NCBI RefSeq assembly: GCF_900142925.1
Contig: NZ_FRCN01000019.1
Coordinates: 1 to 55,844, forward strand
Length of the DNA stretch: 55,844 nt
Direction of reading: 5' to 3'
Origin: Chitinophaga sp. CF418
GTDB taxonomy: Bacteria; Bacteroidota; Bacteroidia; Chitinophagales; Chitinophagaceae
Below are positions 35,761 through 44,335 of this stretch, in pieces (position 1 is the first letter of the stretch; each line of letters starts with the position of its first letter). Made by a program: the position numbers and the translations under genes. The notes beneath the pieces are model-generated. The model saw only the letters and a list, made by a program, of their open reading frames with translations, did not search any database and was not told the origin of the DNA.

Positions 35761-36390
35761 ATGATAGCAAATGTGAAAGTTCCGGATAGTTCCATAGTGA
35801 AGCAGGCAGAAGAATATGTGCGATCTGTTTCAGATGACATGCTTTTTAACCATGTGATGCGTTGTTATTATTTTTCCCAGTTGTTTGTAAAACATGAAAA
35901 TAAAAAGGCGGACACTGAGTTAATGTTCCTCTCTACGGTGTTACACGATCTCGGTTTTACAGATGCGGGGAAAGGGCCTAACAGATTTGAAGTCGAAGGC
36001 GCACATGCTGCCCGAAAATTTCTGCTCGACAATGATGTGCCGGAGGACAGAGCCTGGAATGTCTGGCACAATATAGCGCTGCATGTCGGCGATCTTAATA
36101 TGTTTAAAGACGACACTACCCGCTTGATGCAGATGGGGATTCTTTATGATTTGTCTGCGATGCCTTTCTCGCGGAGTCTTGATCCCCGGGATGTTTCGGC
36201 GGTTTTAGATCATTATCCGAGGTTAGGATTTAAAAAAGGATTTTTAGCCTTATTTGAGAATGAACTAGATCAAAAGCAGCCCTATCCACATCGATTCCAT
36301 ATGTGTACCTGCATTGAGCATCATCGGACAGGCTCTCTGGATATTCCGGTGCCAGATGCATTTTTTGCAAGTGCACCGTTTGAAGATTAG
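35761..36390 (+). CDS. HD-domain hydrolase, cyanamide-hydratase-like
   Basis: The 209-aa product has HD-superfamily metal residues: H31 in NHVMRCYYF, H62-D63 in STVLHDLGF, and later His in WHNIALHVG. FEVEGAHAARKFLLDNDVP is typical of the cyanamide-hydratase-like branch. It follows the beta-CA-like gene by 89 bases on the same strand. The pairing suggests consecutive steps or joint induction, but the true substrate is unknown. Confidence 0.85.
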   Translation: MIANVKVPDSSIVKQAEEYVRSVSDDMLFNHVMRCYYFSQLFVKHENKKADTELMFLSTVLHDLGFTDAGKGPNRFEVEGAHAARKFLLDNDVPEDRAWNVWHNIALHVGDLNMFKDDTTRLMQMGILYDLSAMPFSRSLDPRDVSAVLDHYPRLGFKKGFLALFENELDQKQPYPHRFHMCTCIEHHRTGSLDIPVPDAFFASAPFED

Positions 36391-36440
36391 GACTTAACGT
36401 AACAATCGAAATATAACATCCTTTCCAAGTATTGTGTAAT

Positions 36441-36971
36441 ATGAATGATAATATCAGAAATTACAGGCCCTTAATATGGTCTTTAGCATTGAGCATCAAT
36501 GCGCTTATTATATTCGCTATATTTTGTCCGGGTAAAGAACAGTTCAGTCAATATGATTTCAGTTTTCTTCCTTTATTAAATGCCATTCTCAACGGTACAA
36601 CATTTGTATTACTTTCTCTGGGATTGTGGGCAATTCAAAGAAAGAAAATCAAGTTACATCGTCATCTGATTGTACTGGCATTTAGCTGTACTTCCGTTTT
36701 TCTATTATCATATTTATGTTACCATTTTACGACCCCATCTACAAAATATGGGGGAGTGGGATTTTTAAAATATCTCTATTTCATCATTTTAACCACACAT
36801 ATCATACTGGCTGTAATCATCGTTCCGCTGGCGCTGATTTCAATGGGCCGGGGATTGAACAGGGAGATTGATCTGCATAAAAAAATCACTCGCTGGTCGA
36901 TGCCAATATGGCTTTATGTGAGTTTGACGGGGGTAATTGTTTACTTAATGATTGCTCCGTATTATAAATGA
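36441..36971 (+). CDS. DUF420 membrane protein
   Basis: Start ATG 36441 (MNDNIRNYRPLIW) is preferred over the GTG at 36432. Five hydrophobic segments are visible, with DUF420 hallmarks: LPLLNAILNGTTFVLLSLGLWAI, KLHRHLIVLAF, SYLCYHF, and the end PIWLYVSLTGVIVYLM. Conserved His residues sit at the membrane faces. DUF420 proteins are often found near cytochrome oxidase/SCO genes, which are absent here, so this copy is isolated. Confidence 0.88.
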   Translation: MNDNIRNYRPLIWSLALSINALIIFAIFCPGKEQFSQYDFSFLPLLNAILNGTTFVLLSLGLWAIQRKKIKLHRHLIVLAFSCTSVFLLSYLCYHFTTPSTKYGGVGFLKYLYFIILTTHIILAVIIVPLALISMGRGLNREIDLHKKITRWSMPIWLYVSLTGVIVYLMIAPYYK

Positions 36972-37032
36972 TGTTTCCGTGAACAAGGGCGATGCTGTTA
37001 TATAATAAAAATGGCTATGATAGTAAAGAAGG

Positions 37033-37058
37033 GGACGTTTCATGAATTTGAGACGTCC
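37033..37058 (+). terminator. hairpin after the DUF420 gene
   Basis: The stem is GGACGTTTC/GAGACGTCC (37033-37041/37050-37058, one G-U pair). A GTGCCC copy lies 12 bases later. Confidence 0.6.
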
Positions 37059-37070
37059 TCTTCCGCTTTT

Positions 37071-37084
37071 GTGCCCGGCAGTGG
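37071..37084 (+). repeat. GTGCCC repeat copy 6
   Basis: GTGCCCGGCAGTGG preceded by TTCCGCTTTT, the same lead-in as before the tRNA copy (TTTCCGCTTTA). Confidence 0.6.
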
Positions 37085-37164
37085 GGATCTGACTCGGATA
37101 GTGTTTTTATAATATGATGTATCTTTGTCGGCAAATGGCGGATTATATTAAACCTAGACCTTCT

Positions 37165-37599
37165 ATGAAACCAGCATTTTACATGATGTTGACAGCAGTG
37201 TTGCTGCTCGCAGCCTGCAAGCATCCAAACACACCACTTCAGAAAGAATTCAAAGGTCTCTCCGGCAGATGGAAGTTTACCGCACTTTACCAGGGCTATA
37301 GTAGTGACTATGGTCTTAAGATCTGGAGAGCTGTGCTGGAGGATAAATATATACAGTTCAATATGGACGGCAGCATGACAGATGACCGGTATAATCACAA
37401 TGCTTTTAAAGTTGTTGATTTCTATTCCGATGGACAACTCGACAAAGACAGCGTCATATTTACTTATAGAAAGGATAGTTTTCAAAGTGATACTATCAGG
37501 TATTCATATGAACTGTCATCTGATGAATTAATTCTTTATCCGCTTTTAACCGGCGTCGGAACGTATGCGCTGAAATATGTTCGCGTTACCGGTAAATAA
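37165..37599 (+). CDS. lipoprotein, lipocalin-like size
   Basis: ATG 37165 places a lipobox (LLLAAC) at residues 12-17; the longer frame from 37114 is unlikely. The 144-aa product then reads LSGRWKFTALYQGYSSDYG with several beta strands (YIQFNMDGSMTD, SVIFTYRKDSFQSDT, ELILYPLLTG), the pattern of small lipocalin-like outer-membrane lipoproteins of Bacteroidota. The ligand is unknown. It is isolated. Confidence 0.75.
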   Translation: MKPAFYMMLTAVLLLAACKHPNTPLQKEFKGLSGRWKFTALYQGYSSDYGLKIWRAVLEDKYIQFNMDGSMTDDRYNHNAFKVVDFYSDGQLDKDSVIFTYRKDSFQSDTIRYSYELSSDELILYPLLTGVGTYALKYVRVTGK

Positions 37600-37653
37600 A
37601 TACTGGCGGAATAAAAGAGCATCCATGAATTTTAGCAGACGAAATACAAGTAC

Positions 37654-38187
37654 TCACTCCGATTTTTGTCCATATGCGCTATTAAGTTCTTTTTTCATTT
37701 CGGTTTTCATAGCTCTTTCAAGTAAGGCCCCCGGGATTCTCAAAAGAAAGAATGTCTGAATTAGATGTGGCCAATAGGGCATTATTACTCTTCTCCCACA
37801 ACCAACGGCTTTTAAAACATGTTTTGCATATGTCTCCGCACTTGGACGCATAAAGGACACCGGCTTTCTGTTGGATCCGGAATTCACGCTGCCTGTTAAC
37901 AGGGAAATAACCCCCACGTTGCTTAGTTCCTGGGCTAACGATTGTGAAAAGGCATTATTATGGGCTTTTGTACCGGCATAAACGGCGAGATATGGTGGCG
38001 GTAAAAGCGCTGTATACGAGGAGACATTAAGAATCAATGCCGGAGAATGGAGATAAGGCAAAATTTGCCTTGTCAGCTTTGTCGGAAATATTGTGTTTAA
38101 GGCAATAGTGTCTTGTATTTGCTGGCCGGTCATAGCGTCGAAATGGCTGAAGGGTCCAATACCAGCATTGTTGATGCAAAGGGGCCT
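37654..38187 (-). pseudogene. truncated SDR oxidoreductase
   Basis: The minus-strand reading starts abruptly at about 38187 with CINNAGIGPFSHFDAMTG. It continues with the catalytic Y-x-x-x-K (YAGTK) and runs to LNSAYGQKSE. The first 80 or so residues with the TGxxxGxG motif are missing. The break coincides with the serine-recombinase remnant, so the N-terminus was lost when that DNA arrived. An internal ATG at 38133 leaves 159 aa that cannot bind NADP. Confidence 0.85.
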
Positions 38188-38239
38188 TCAGAAAAATGGG
38201 TGTCTGATATTTATCAATAATTCGCTAAAGAAAGATAAC

Positions 38240-38660
38240 AAAGGAAGGGAGCAGGAGCTAAAAGAACACAGGCCGAAATAGACAAACTATATATAAGGAT
38301 ACAAAACGCCCGTTCTTTACGCTTAGACGATGAATTTACAGCAGAAGAGTTTAAAGAAATTAAGTCAGATCTAACTAAGAAGATAGAAGAACTGGAAAAG
38401 AAGAAAACAAAGCTATTATCTACCAACGACAACTACCACGAATACCTTTCCCAAGGCGGCGAAATCATGAAGAACATTGCCCATCGTTATGTTACAGCTT
38501 CCCCAATCGGCAAAAAACAAATCATTGGTTCGATCTTCGCAGAAAAGCTGATTTTTTCAGAAAACAAATTTCGAACCGCAGAACCAAGCGTTATCCTCGA
38601 GCTGATAAGCAGACCCAGAAAGGATCTTGACCACTATAAAAAGCAAAAGGTCGGAGACAT
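38240..38660 (+). pseudogene. serine-recombinase C-terminal remnant C
   Basis: From about 38240 the frame reads TQAEIDKLYIRIQNARSL, then FTAEEFKEIKSDLTKKIEEL (the coiled-coil of large serine recombinases), YLSQGGEIMKNIAHRYVTAS, PIGKKQIIGSIFAEKLIFSE. The catalytic domain is missing and a stop lies in frame just upstream. It ends in a hairpin (38646-38671) 9 bases before the 3' end of tRNA-Leu. It is nearly identical to remnant A in its last 60 residues. Confidence 0.82.
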
Positions 38661-38671
38661 CTCCGACCTTT
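38646..38671 (+). terminator. 12-bp perfect hairpin next to tRNA-Leu
   Basis: AAAGGTCGGAGA/TCTCCGACCTTT with a 2-base loop. The stem is identical to that at 28568-28593. Confidence 0.75.
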
Positions 38672-38680
38672 CCGCTTTAG

Positions 38681-38764
38681 TGCCCAGAACTGGATTCGAA
38701 CCAGCACACCCTTGCGAGCGCTGCGACCTGAACACAGTGCGTCTACCAATTTCGCCATCTGGGC
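38681..38764 (-). tRNA. tRNA-Leu (anticodon CAG)
   Basis: On the minus strand the acceptor stem GCCCAGA (5') pairs fully with TCTGGGC, discriminator A. The anticodon stem CTGTG/CGCAG encloses loop TTCAGGT, giving CAG for codon CUG. A class-II variable arm (CGCTCGCAAGGGTGTG region) and T-loop TTCGAAT are present. No encoded CCA. Its 3' end overlaps the GTGCCC repeat pattern (copy 7, 38680-38693), making it a plausible integration target. Confidence 0.93.
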
Positions 38765-38835
38765 AACTGATTCCGTGTTAAGGGATTGCAAAGGTAGACA
38801 TTTCTCTCAATCTTCCAAATTTTTCTTTCAAATTT

Positions 38836-39981
38836 CTAAAACAACCACACCCCATTCATCATCGCCACTCCACAAGTCGTCTCAAAAGAGTTAACATAAC
38901 TATCCGGTGTCCTACGCCACCACTGACCCCACATCAGACCATTGGAGTTGCGATATGTCCAGGCTTCGGACGCGTTATAATTTAGCCATCCGGCATAAGT
39001 ACTCTGGAGGCCCTGATCGCGGACGAACTTACAAGCCCAGCGTGCGAAAATAGCCTTAAAACCCTGGCAGTCATCGCAATCATATTCATCCGGCAGCAGT
39101 CCCTGGGCATTGCACATATTCGCCTTCGTATAGTCCATTGCTTTAGCGGCCATAGATTTGTAGTTGCCGGAAGGGTAGGAGCTATGCAGCATACTACATG
39201 CACCGATAAAAGTACCTTGTGTATAGGTACGGGCGCCTTCTGTGATAGTACCCGCAGCATTCATAGCACCTTTCACTTCCCCGGAACTTGCTGAATAAAG
39301 TTTACTGACCATCCAGTCGATGATCATTTTGGCTTTGTTCCGGTAGTTCACATCACCTGTGGCCTGATACAGATACATAGCGCAGATAGCAGCAGGAGCA
39401 TTGACACAGGCGTTTTTGGAATTATTGGCAGTGGTCCACCAAAGGCCGCCACCAAGATTCGTATCCCAGGCCCGGTTCCAGACAAGGTCGAAGTTGTTCT
39501 TCGCCATATCTTTCATCCCGCCGTCATTAGTGATCTGAAAGGCACGGATGCACATCAGCGCACCCCAGATCACATCGTCATTATAGATGTTAGAGCTCCA
39601 TAGAAGGCCGTAGGCGTCCCGCATACCGTTATACAGGTAGACCATCTTATTCCTCAGATCTGCGTCGTTATTGGCTGTATAAGCGTCTATGAGCGCCTCA
39701 ATAGCCTCTGCCTGCCGCCAGAAATCCATTCTGCCGGTATGAGTGACGTCTGAGTAGTAATAGGCCTTGTAAGAAGGTCCATAGGTGCCATACTGATTGT
39801 AGAATGCATTGTTGTAACACTGCATTGCCAGGAGCGCCTCCTGGCGGGTAGGTTGCGCGGCACTGATGGCGACTACCCCTTTAGTGACATCCGCAGGGGA
39901 TAGCTTTTCCGCGTCTTTTAATTTCCCGCAGCTGGTCATAGCGAGGACAAAAAGCAATGTCATAAACAGTGGAATTCTCAT
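38836..39981 (-). CDS. GH76 alpha-1,6-mannanase-like lipoprotein
   Basis: The 381-aa product has a lipobox (AMTSC18), so it is anchored to a membrane. The GH76 (alpha/alpha)6 barrel shows the catalytic Asp pair D135-D136 in IYNDDVIWGAL and aromatic-rich loops (GGGLWWTTANNSKNACVNAP). GH76 enzymes cleave alpha-1,6-mannan, for example of fungal walls. No SusC/D or other CAZyme genes surround it, so it is an isolated glycosidase. Confidence 0.92.
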   Translation of the reverse strand: MRIPLFMTLLFVLAMTSCGKLKDAEKLSPADVTKGVVAISAAQPTRQEALLAMQCYNNAFYNQYGTYGPSYKAYYYSDVTHTGRMDFWRQAEAIEALIDAYTANNDADLRNKMVYLYNGMRDAYGLLWSSNIYNDDVIWGALMCIRAFQITNDGGMKDMAKNNFDLVWNRAWDTNLGGGLWWTTANNSKNACVNAPAAICAMYLYQATGDVNYRNKAKMIIDWMVSKLYSASSGEVKGAMNAAGTITEGARTYTQGTFIGACSMLHSSYPSGNYKSMAAKAMDYTKANMCNAQGLLPDEYDCDDCQGFKAIFARWACKFVRDQGLQSTYAGWLNYNASEAWTYRNSNGLMWGQWWRRTPDSYVNSFETTCGVAMMNGVWLF

Positions 39982-40091
39982 GTTTTTCAGTTTTTATTGA
40001 GTGAAGGGTTTTTCTACGTGGTTCGTGGAACGGGTTTTCGATCTGCTACCCTAACAAGACAGCTGAGAGCGGGAAATTCCTTACAGAAAAT

Positions 40092-40124
40092 AAAAAAAAG
40101 CCGCTCCCGTATGGAAGCGGCTTC
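40092..40124 (-). terminator. terminator of dapD
   Basis: An 8-bp stem AAGCCGCT/AGCGGCTT (40098-40105/40115-40122); on the minus strand a run of T follows. It lies 22 bases after the dapD stop. Confidence 0.85.
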
Positions 40125-40145
40125 AAAAAATATATGCAAATAGGC

Positions 40146-40958
40146 TTATACAGCTACATTGAATTCTCTCAGCGTGTCGTTCAGGCTGGTCTTCAGGTCT
40201 GTAGATGCTTTACGCTGACCGATGATCAGTGCACAAGGTACCTGGTATTCGCCGGCAGGGAACTTCTTGGTATAAGTACCGGGAATTACAACGCTGCGTG
40301 CTGGTACACGGCCTTTGTATTCAATTGGTTCCGGACCACTTACGTCGATGATCTTGGTGCTCTTGGTCAGTACCACGTTAGCGCCCAGTACCGCCTCTTT
40401 TTCTACGATCACGCCTTCCACCACGATGCAGCGGGAGCCGAGGAAACAGCCATCTTCAATGATCACAGGACCGGCCTGCAGTGGTTCCAGTACGCCGCCG
40501 ATGCCCACGCCACCACTCAGGTGAACATGTTTACCGATCTGCGCACAAGAGCCTACGGTAGCCCAGGTATCCACCATGGTGCCTTCGTCAACATAAGCGC
40601 CGATGTTTACGTAAGATGGCATCAGGATAGCTCCCCTACCAATAAAAGCGCCATAACGGGCTATAGCATGAGGCACAACACGTACGCCCAGATCTTTGTA
40701 GCGGGACTTCAGTTTCATTTTATCATAGAACTCGAATGGTCCGAGGTCTATGGTTTCCATCGGCTGAATAGAGAAGTACATTAAAATGGCCTGTTTTACC
40801 CATTCATTTACCACCCATCCGTTCTCTCCGGGTTCTGCCACTCTGCTTTTGCCTTTGTCTACAGCTTCGATCACACATTTTACCGCATCACTGTACTGTG
40901 ATTCCTGCAATAAAGCACGATTCTCCCAAGCCGCTTTTATTAGTTCTTTTAGCTCCAT
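40146..40958 (-). CDS. dapD: tetrahydrodipicolinate N-succinyltransferase
   Basis: The 270-aa product has an N-terminal helical domain (ELIKAAWENRALL) and a left-handed beta-helix of hexapeptide repeats (AIARYGAFIGRGAILMPSYV, NIGAYVDEGTMVDTWATVGS, CAQIGKHVHLSGGVGIGGVL). It matches DapD closely, including GVLEPLQAGPVIIEDGCFLG. It transfers succinyl from succinyl-CoA to tetrahydrodipicolinate in lysine/diaminopimelate synthesis. It has its own promoter and terminator. Confidence 0.97.
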   Translation of the reverse strand: MELKELIKAAWENRALLQESQYSDAVKCVIEAVDKGKSRVAEPGENGWVVNEWVKQAILMYFSIQPMETIDLGPFEFYDKMKLKSRYKDLGVRVVPHAIARYGAFIGRGAILMPSYVNIGAYVDEGTMVDTWATVGSCAQIGKHVHLSGGVGIGGVLEPLQAGPVIIEDGCFLGSRCIVVEGVIVEKEAVLGANVVLTKSTKIIDVSGPEPIEYKGRVPARSVVIPGTYTKKFPAGEYQVPCALIIGQRKASTDLKTSLNDTLREFNVAV

Positions 40959-40974
40959 CGTTGAAATTTTTTAC

Positions 40975-41006
40975 AAACATAAGGAAAACCTGTTAGTAGT
41001 TGCAAG
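40975..41006 (-). promoter_or_regulatory. dapD promoter
   Basis: Minus strand: TTG (41006-41004), 21 bases, then TATGTTTG (40982-40975), close to the Bacteroidota -33/-7 consensus, 16 bases before the ATG. Confidence 0.5.
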
Positions 41007-41048
41007 CTGGGGGCGATTCCTTACCTTTACAGCCCTTTAAATGATGCT

Positions 41049-42179
41049 ATGAATATCGCTTTTGACGCAAAACGGGCCTACCAGAATAATACAGGTTTGG
41101 GAAATTACAGCCGAACGCTGATTAGCTCACTGGCAACCTATTACCCTCAGCATAATTATTATCTCTATGCGCCTAAGCTGACAAACATGTACACAACGGA
41201 TGTTTATCCGAACATGCAGCCGGTATTGCCTGAAAAACGGCTGCACCGCTGGTTCCGTGGTGCCTGGAGAAGCAAATATGTAGTGGGGGAACTGGCGGCA
41301 AAAGGTATCGATATATACCATGGACTCAGCCATGAGATCCCCTTCGGCATTCATGAAAGCGGTGTGAAGAGTGTAGTGACCATGCATGATCTTATCTTTG
41401 AACGTTACCCCGCGCAATACAATCCCATTGACGTACAGACCTACCGGCGCAAAGCGAAATACGCCTGCCGGTATGCAGATAAAGTGATCGCCATCAGCGA
41501 ACAGACCAAACAGGATATCATTCAATATTATAAGACGCCGGCGGAAAAAATACAAGTAGTTTACCAGAGCTGTGATGAATCCTTTGCCGTTACGCACGAC
41601 AAAACACGTATCGGACAGATGAAAGAACAGTACGGACTGCCGGCATCCTATTTTTTGTATGTTGGGTCTATTGTAGAAAGAAAGAACCTGCTGGGAATAC
41701 TGCAGGCTATGCTACAGCTGAAAGGAGAGGTAGACCTTCCCCTGGTGGTCTTAGGGGGCGGGAGTAGTTATAAGAATAAAGTAAAGACCTTTGCGCAGAA
41801 ACACGATCTTTCCGGACGGATCATCTGGCTCAATGAAAAGGCCAGGATAGCAGATGCCGATGTGCCATTATTATACCAGGGAGCGGAAGCATTATTATAT
41901 CCCTCTATCTTTGAAGGGTTTGGTATTCCCATCCTGGAGGCGCTCTGGAGCCGTACACCGGTGATCACATCTGCCGGCTCCTGTTTCGGGGAAACGGGCG
42001 GTGATGCCGCTTTGTATGTCAATCCACTGCAGCCGGCCACGATTGCAGATGCGATGAAGAAAGTACTGAACGAAAAATCATTCGCAGAAGAAATGAGAAC
42101 AAAAGGATGGGCGCATGCACAACTGTTCAGCCGGGACAAGTGCGCTGCGGCCGTGATGAAGGTCTACGAAAGTTTATAA
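41049..42179 (+). CDS. GT4-family glycosyltransferase
   Basis: The 376-aa GT-B enzyme has N-domain FDAKRAYQNNTGLGNYSRTL, which binds the acceptor (GLGNYSR is typical), linker YFLYVGSIVERKNL, and the C-domain E-x7-E motif in FEGFGIPILEALW. It transfers a sugar from a nucleotide or lipid donor, probably in envelope polysaccharide synthesis; donor and acceptor are unknown. Only 3 bases separate it from tsaC, so they share a transcript. Confidence 0.93.
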   Translation: MNIAFDAKRAYQNNTGLGNYSRTLISSLATYYPQHNYYLYAPKLTNMYTTDVYPNMQPVLPEKRLHRWFRGAWRSKYVVGELAAKGIDIYHGLSHEIPFGIHESGVKSVVTMHDLIFERYPAQYNPIDVQTYRRKAKYACRYADKVIAISEQTKQDIIQYYKTPAEKIQVVYQSCDESFAVTHDKTRIGQMKEQYGLPASYFLYVGSIVERKNLLGILQAMLQLKGEVDLPLVVLGGGSSYKNKVKTFAQKHDLSGRIIWLNEKARIADADVPLLYQGAEALLYPSIFEGFGIPILEALWSRTPVITSAGSCFGETGGDAALYVNPLQPATIADAMKKVLNEKSFAEEMRTKGWAHAQLFSRDKCAAAVMKVYESL

Positions 42180-42182
42180 ATT

Positions 42183-42752
42183 ATGATTGATTTTGAAAAT
42201 GATGTAACGGCTTCCCTGCAGGCATTACGCACCGGTGGACTGATCCTCTATCCCACAGACACCATCTGGGGCATAGGTTGTGATGCGACAGACGAAGCTG
42301 CCGTTAGAAAAGTATTTGATCTGAAACAGCGGCCGGAGGCAAAAAGCCTGGTCATTCTCCTGGCAGAGGTGCGCGACCTGCTGAAGTATGTAGCACATAC
42401 CCCTCCTGATATTGCGGATATTATCGCCGGGTTTGACCGTCCTACAACCGTCATCTATGAAGGAGCGCTTGACCTTGCTCCCAATGTGATCAACAGCGAT
42501 GGTACCGTTGCTATCCGGATCGTGCAGGATACGTTCTGCCGCCACCTGATCAAGCGCCTACGTAAACCGCTGGTTTCTACTTCTGCGAATATCAGCGGGC
42601 ACCCTTCACCGGCTTCCTTCAGGGATGTGGACGCAGCCATAAAAGAAGGGGTGGATTATGTTGTTAACTACCGGCAGGACGATATTAGTCCGGCAACGCC
42701 CTCCCGGATCATTAAGCTCCTGAAAGATGGCAGTGTTCAGGTGATCAGATAA
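42183..42752 (+). CDS. threonylcarbamoyl-AMP synthase (TsaC/Sua5/YciO family)
   Basis: The 189-aa single-domain YrdC-fold protein has YPTDTIWGIGCDATDE and the Lys/Arg patch DLKQRPEAKSL, then SANISGHP. It makes threonylcarbamoyl-AMP from threonine, bicarbonate and ATP for t6A37 of tRNAs reading ANN codons. The short form lacks the Sua5 C-domain. Neighbours cca and miaA also act on tRNA. Confidence 0.9.
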   Translation: MIDFENDVTASLQALRTGGLILYPTDTIWGIGCDATDEAAVRKVFDLKQRPEAKSLVILLAEVRDLLKYVAHTPPDIADIIAGFDRPTTVIYEGALDLAPNVINSDGTVAIRIVQDTFCRHLIKRLRKPLVSTSANISGHPSPASFRDVDAAIKEGVDYVVNYRQDDISPATPSRIIKLLKDGSVQVIR

Positions 42753-42780
42753 AAACTTACTTTTGCCGTTTTATTCATTT

Positions 42781-44214
42781 ATGATCAGCAGAAAGCCTAT
42801 AGATATTCCCTGTACTTTACAGGAACGGAAAGTGTTGGAACAGATAGCGTTAGCGGCCCATGAACTGGGTACGCCCTGCTACCTGATCGGCGGCTTTGTG
42901 CGGGATAAAATACTGAACAGGCGTACCAAAGATATGGACGTCGTATGCGTGGGCGACGGTATCGCCCTTGCCCATAAGGTGGCCGAATATTTTGATAATG
43001 CGAAGGTTAGCTTCTTCAAAACCTATGGTACGGCACAGGTCAAATGGAACGACCTGGAAATCGAGTTTGTAGGTGCCAGAAAAGAAAGCTACCGCCATGA
43101 CTCCCGGAACCCCGATGTGGAACCGGGTACCCTGAAAGATGACCAGCTTCGCCGCGACTTTACCATCAACGCGCTGGCTATTAGTCTCAATGAGGACGAC
43201 TATGGCAGCCTGGTGGATCCTTTTGGCGGCATTGCCGACCTGGAAGCAAAGATCATCAGAACACCACTGGAGCCTGCACAGACCTTCATAGACGATCCCC
43301 TGCGTATGATGCGGGCAATACGCTTCGCGTCACAACTGCAATTCACTATCTCCGAAGAAGCTTTCAGAGGTATTAAGGAAAATGCAGAACGTATAAAGAT
43401 CATCTCACAGGAGCGTATCACGGACGAATTGAATAAGATCATGCTGTCGCTGGTACCTTCCGTAGGCCTTGACCTGCTCTATAAGGCTGGTATTATGAAA
43501 ATAATACTGCCGCAGATGGTAGACCTGGTAGGCGTGGAAATGGTGGAAGGAAAAGGGCACAAGGATAATTTCTATCATACCTTACAGGTGGTGGATAACA
43601 TCGCCCGCAATACCAAAGACCTTTGGCTGCGCTGGGCCGCTTTGCTGCATGATATCGGCAAGCCCGCCACCAAACGCTTTGAGCAGGGACATGGCTGGAC
43701 CTTCCATGGACATGATGCGGTGGGAGGGAAGATGGTGCCCCGTATCTTTACCAAACTGAAACTGCCGCTACATGAGAATATGCGGCTGGTAAAGAAGCTG
43801 GTAGAACTGCATCTGCGCCCTATCAGCGTAACAAAAGAGAATATAACCGACTCTGCTATACGCAGATTGCTGTTTGATGCAGGCGATGATATAGAGGGAC
43901 TGATGATGCTTTGTGAGGCGGATATTACCTCAAAAAATAAAGTCAAAGTAAAACGCTATCTTGAAAACTTCGAACTGGTGCGCCAGCGCCTGAAAGAAGT
44001 GGAGGAAAGTGACCGTATCCGCAACTGGCAGCCACCCGTTACCGGAGAAATAATTATGGAAACTTTCGGCCTTTCGCCTTGCAGGGTAGTGGGAGATCTG
44101 AAAAATGCTATCCGTGAGGCTATCCTGGATGGGGTGATTCCCAATACCTACGAAGCAGCTTACGCATTCCTGCTCGAAAAGGCGAAAGAGATGGATTTGA
44201 CACCAGTTAAATAA
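42781..44214 (+). CDS. CCA-adding-type tRNA nucleotidyltransferase with HD domain
   Basis: I prefer ATG 42781 (MISRKPIDIPC) over a TTG at 42763. The 477-aa product starts with the class-II polymerase-beta-like motif GGFVRDKILNRRTKDMDVVC (catalytic D-x-D). Motif RRDFTINALA and RNA-binding helices follow, then an HD phosphohydrolase domain (LLHDIGKP). It adds or repairs the 3' CCA end, needed here because tRNA-Leu in this window has no encoded CCA. A 3'-processing or poly(A)-type role is possible for such paralogues. Confidence 0.93.
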   Translation: MISRKPIDIPCTLQERKVLEQIALAAHELGTPCYLIGGFVRDKILNRRTKDMDVVCVGDGIALAHKVAEYFDNAKVSFFKTYGTAQVKWNDLEIEFVGARKESYRHDSRNPDVEPGTLKDDQLRRDFTINALAISLNEDDYGSLVDPFGGIADLEAKIIRTPLEPAQTFIDDPLRMMRAIRFASQLQFTISEEAFRGIKENAERIKIISQERITDELNKIMLSLVPSVGLDLLYKAGIMKIILPQMVDLVGVEMVEGKGHKDNFYHTLQVVDNIARNTKDLWLRWAALLHDIGKPATKRFEQGHGWTFHGHDAVGGKMVPRIFTKLKLPLHENMRLVKKLVELHLRPISVTKENITDSAIRRLLFDAGDDIEGLMMLCEADITSKNKVKVKRYLENFELVRQRLKEVEESDRIRNWQPPVTGEIIMETFGLSPCRVVGDLKNAIREAILDGVIPNTYEAAYAFLLEKAKEMDLTPVK

Positions 44215-44335
44215 AAATGTTAATTTAGTAGTGTTAATTAATGTTAACGCTGCCTTTTTCAGGATCAGGTCTGATGTTTGCACATGCTAATTTGATCCTG
44301 GAAATACCAGATTATTAATAAAATCCTTTATTGTC

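Noticed and set aside
38467..38781. 104-aa plus-strand ORF through the tRNA
   Set aside because: Its end is antisense tRNA-Leu sequence; only the first part is recombinase remnant C.
40134..40784. 216-aa plus-strand ORF
   Set aside because: Antisense shadow of dapD.
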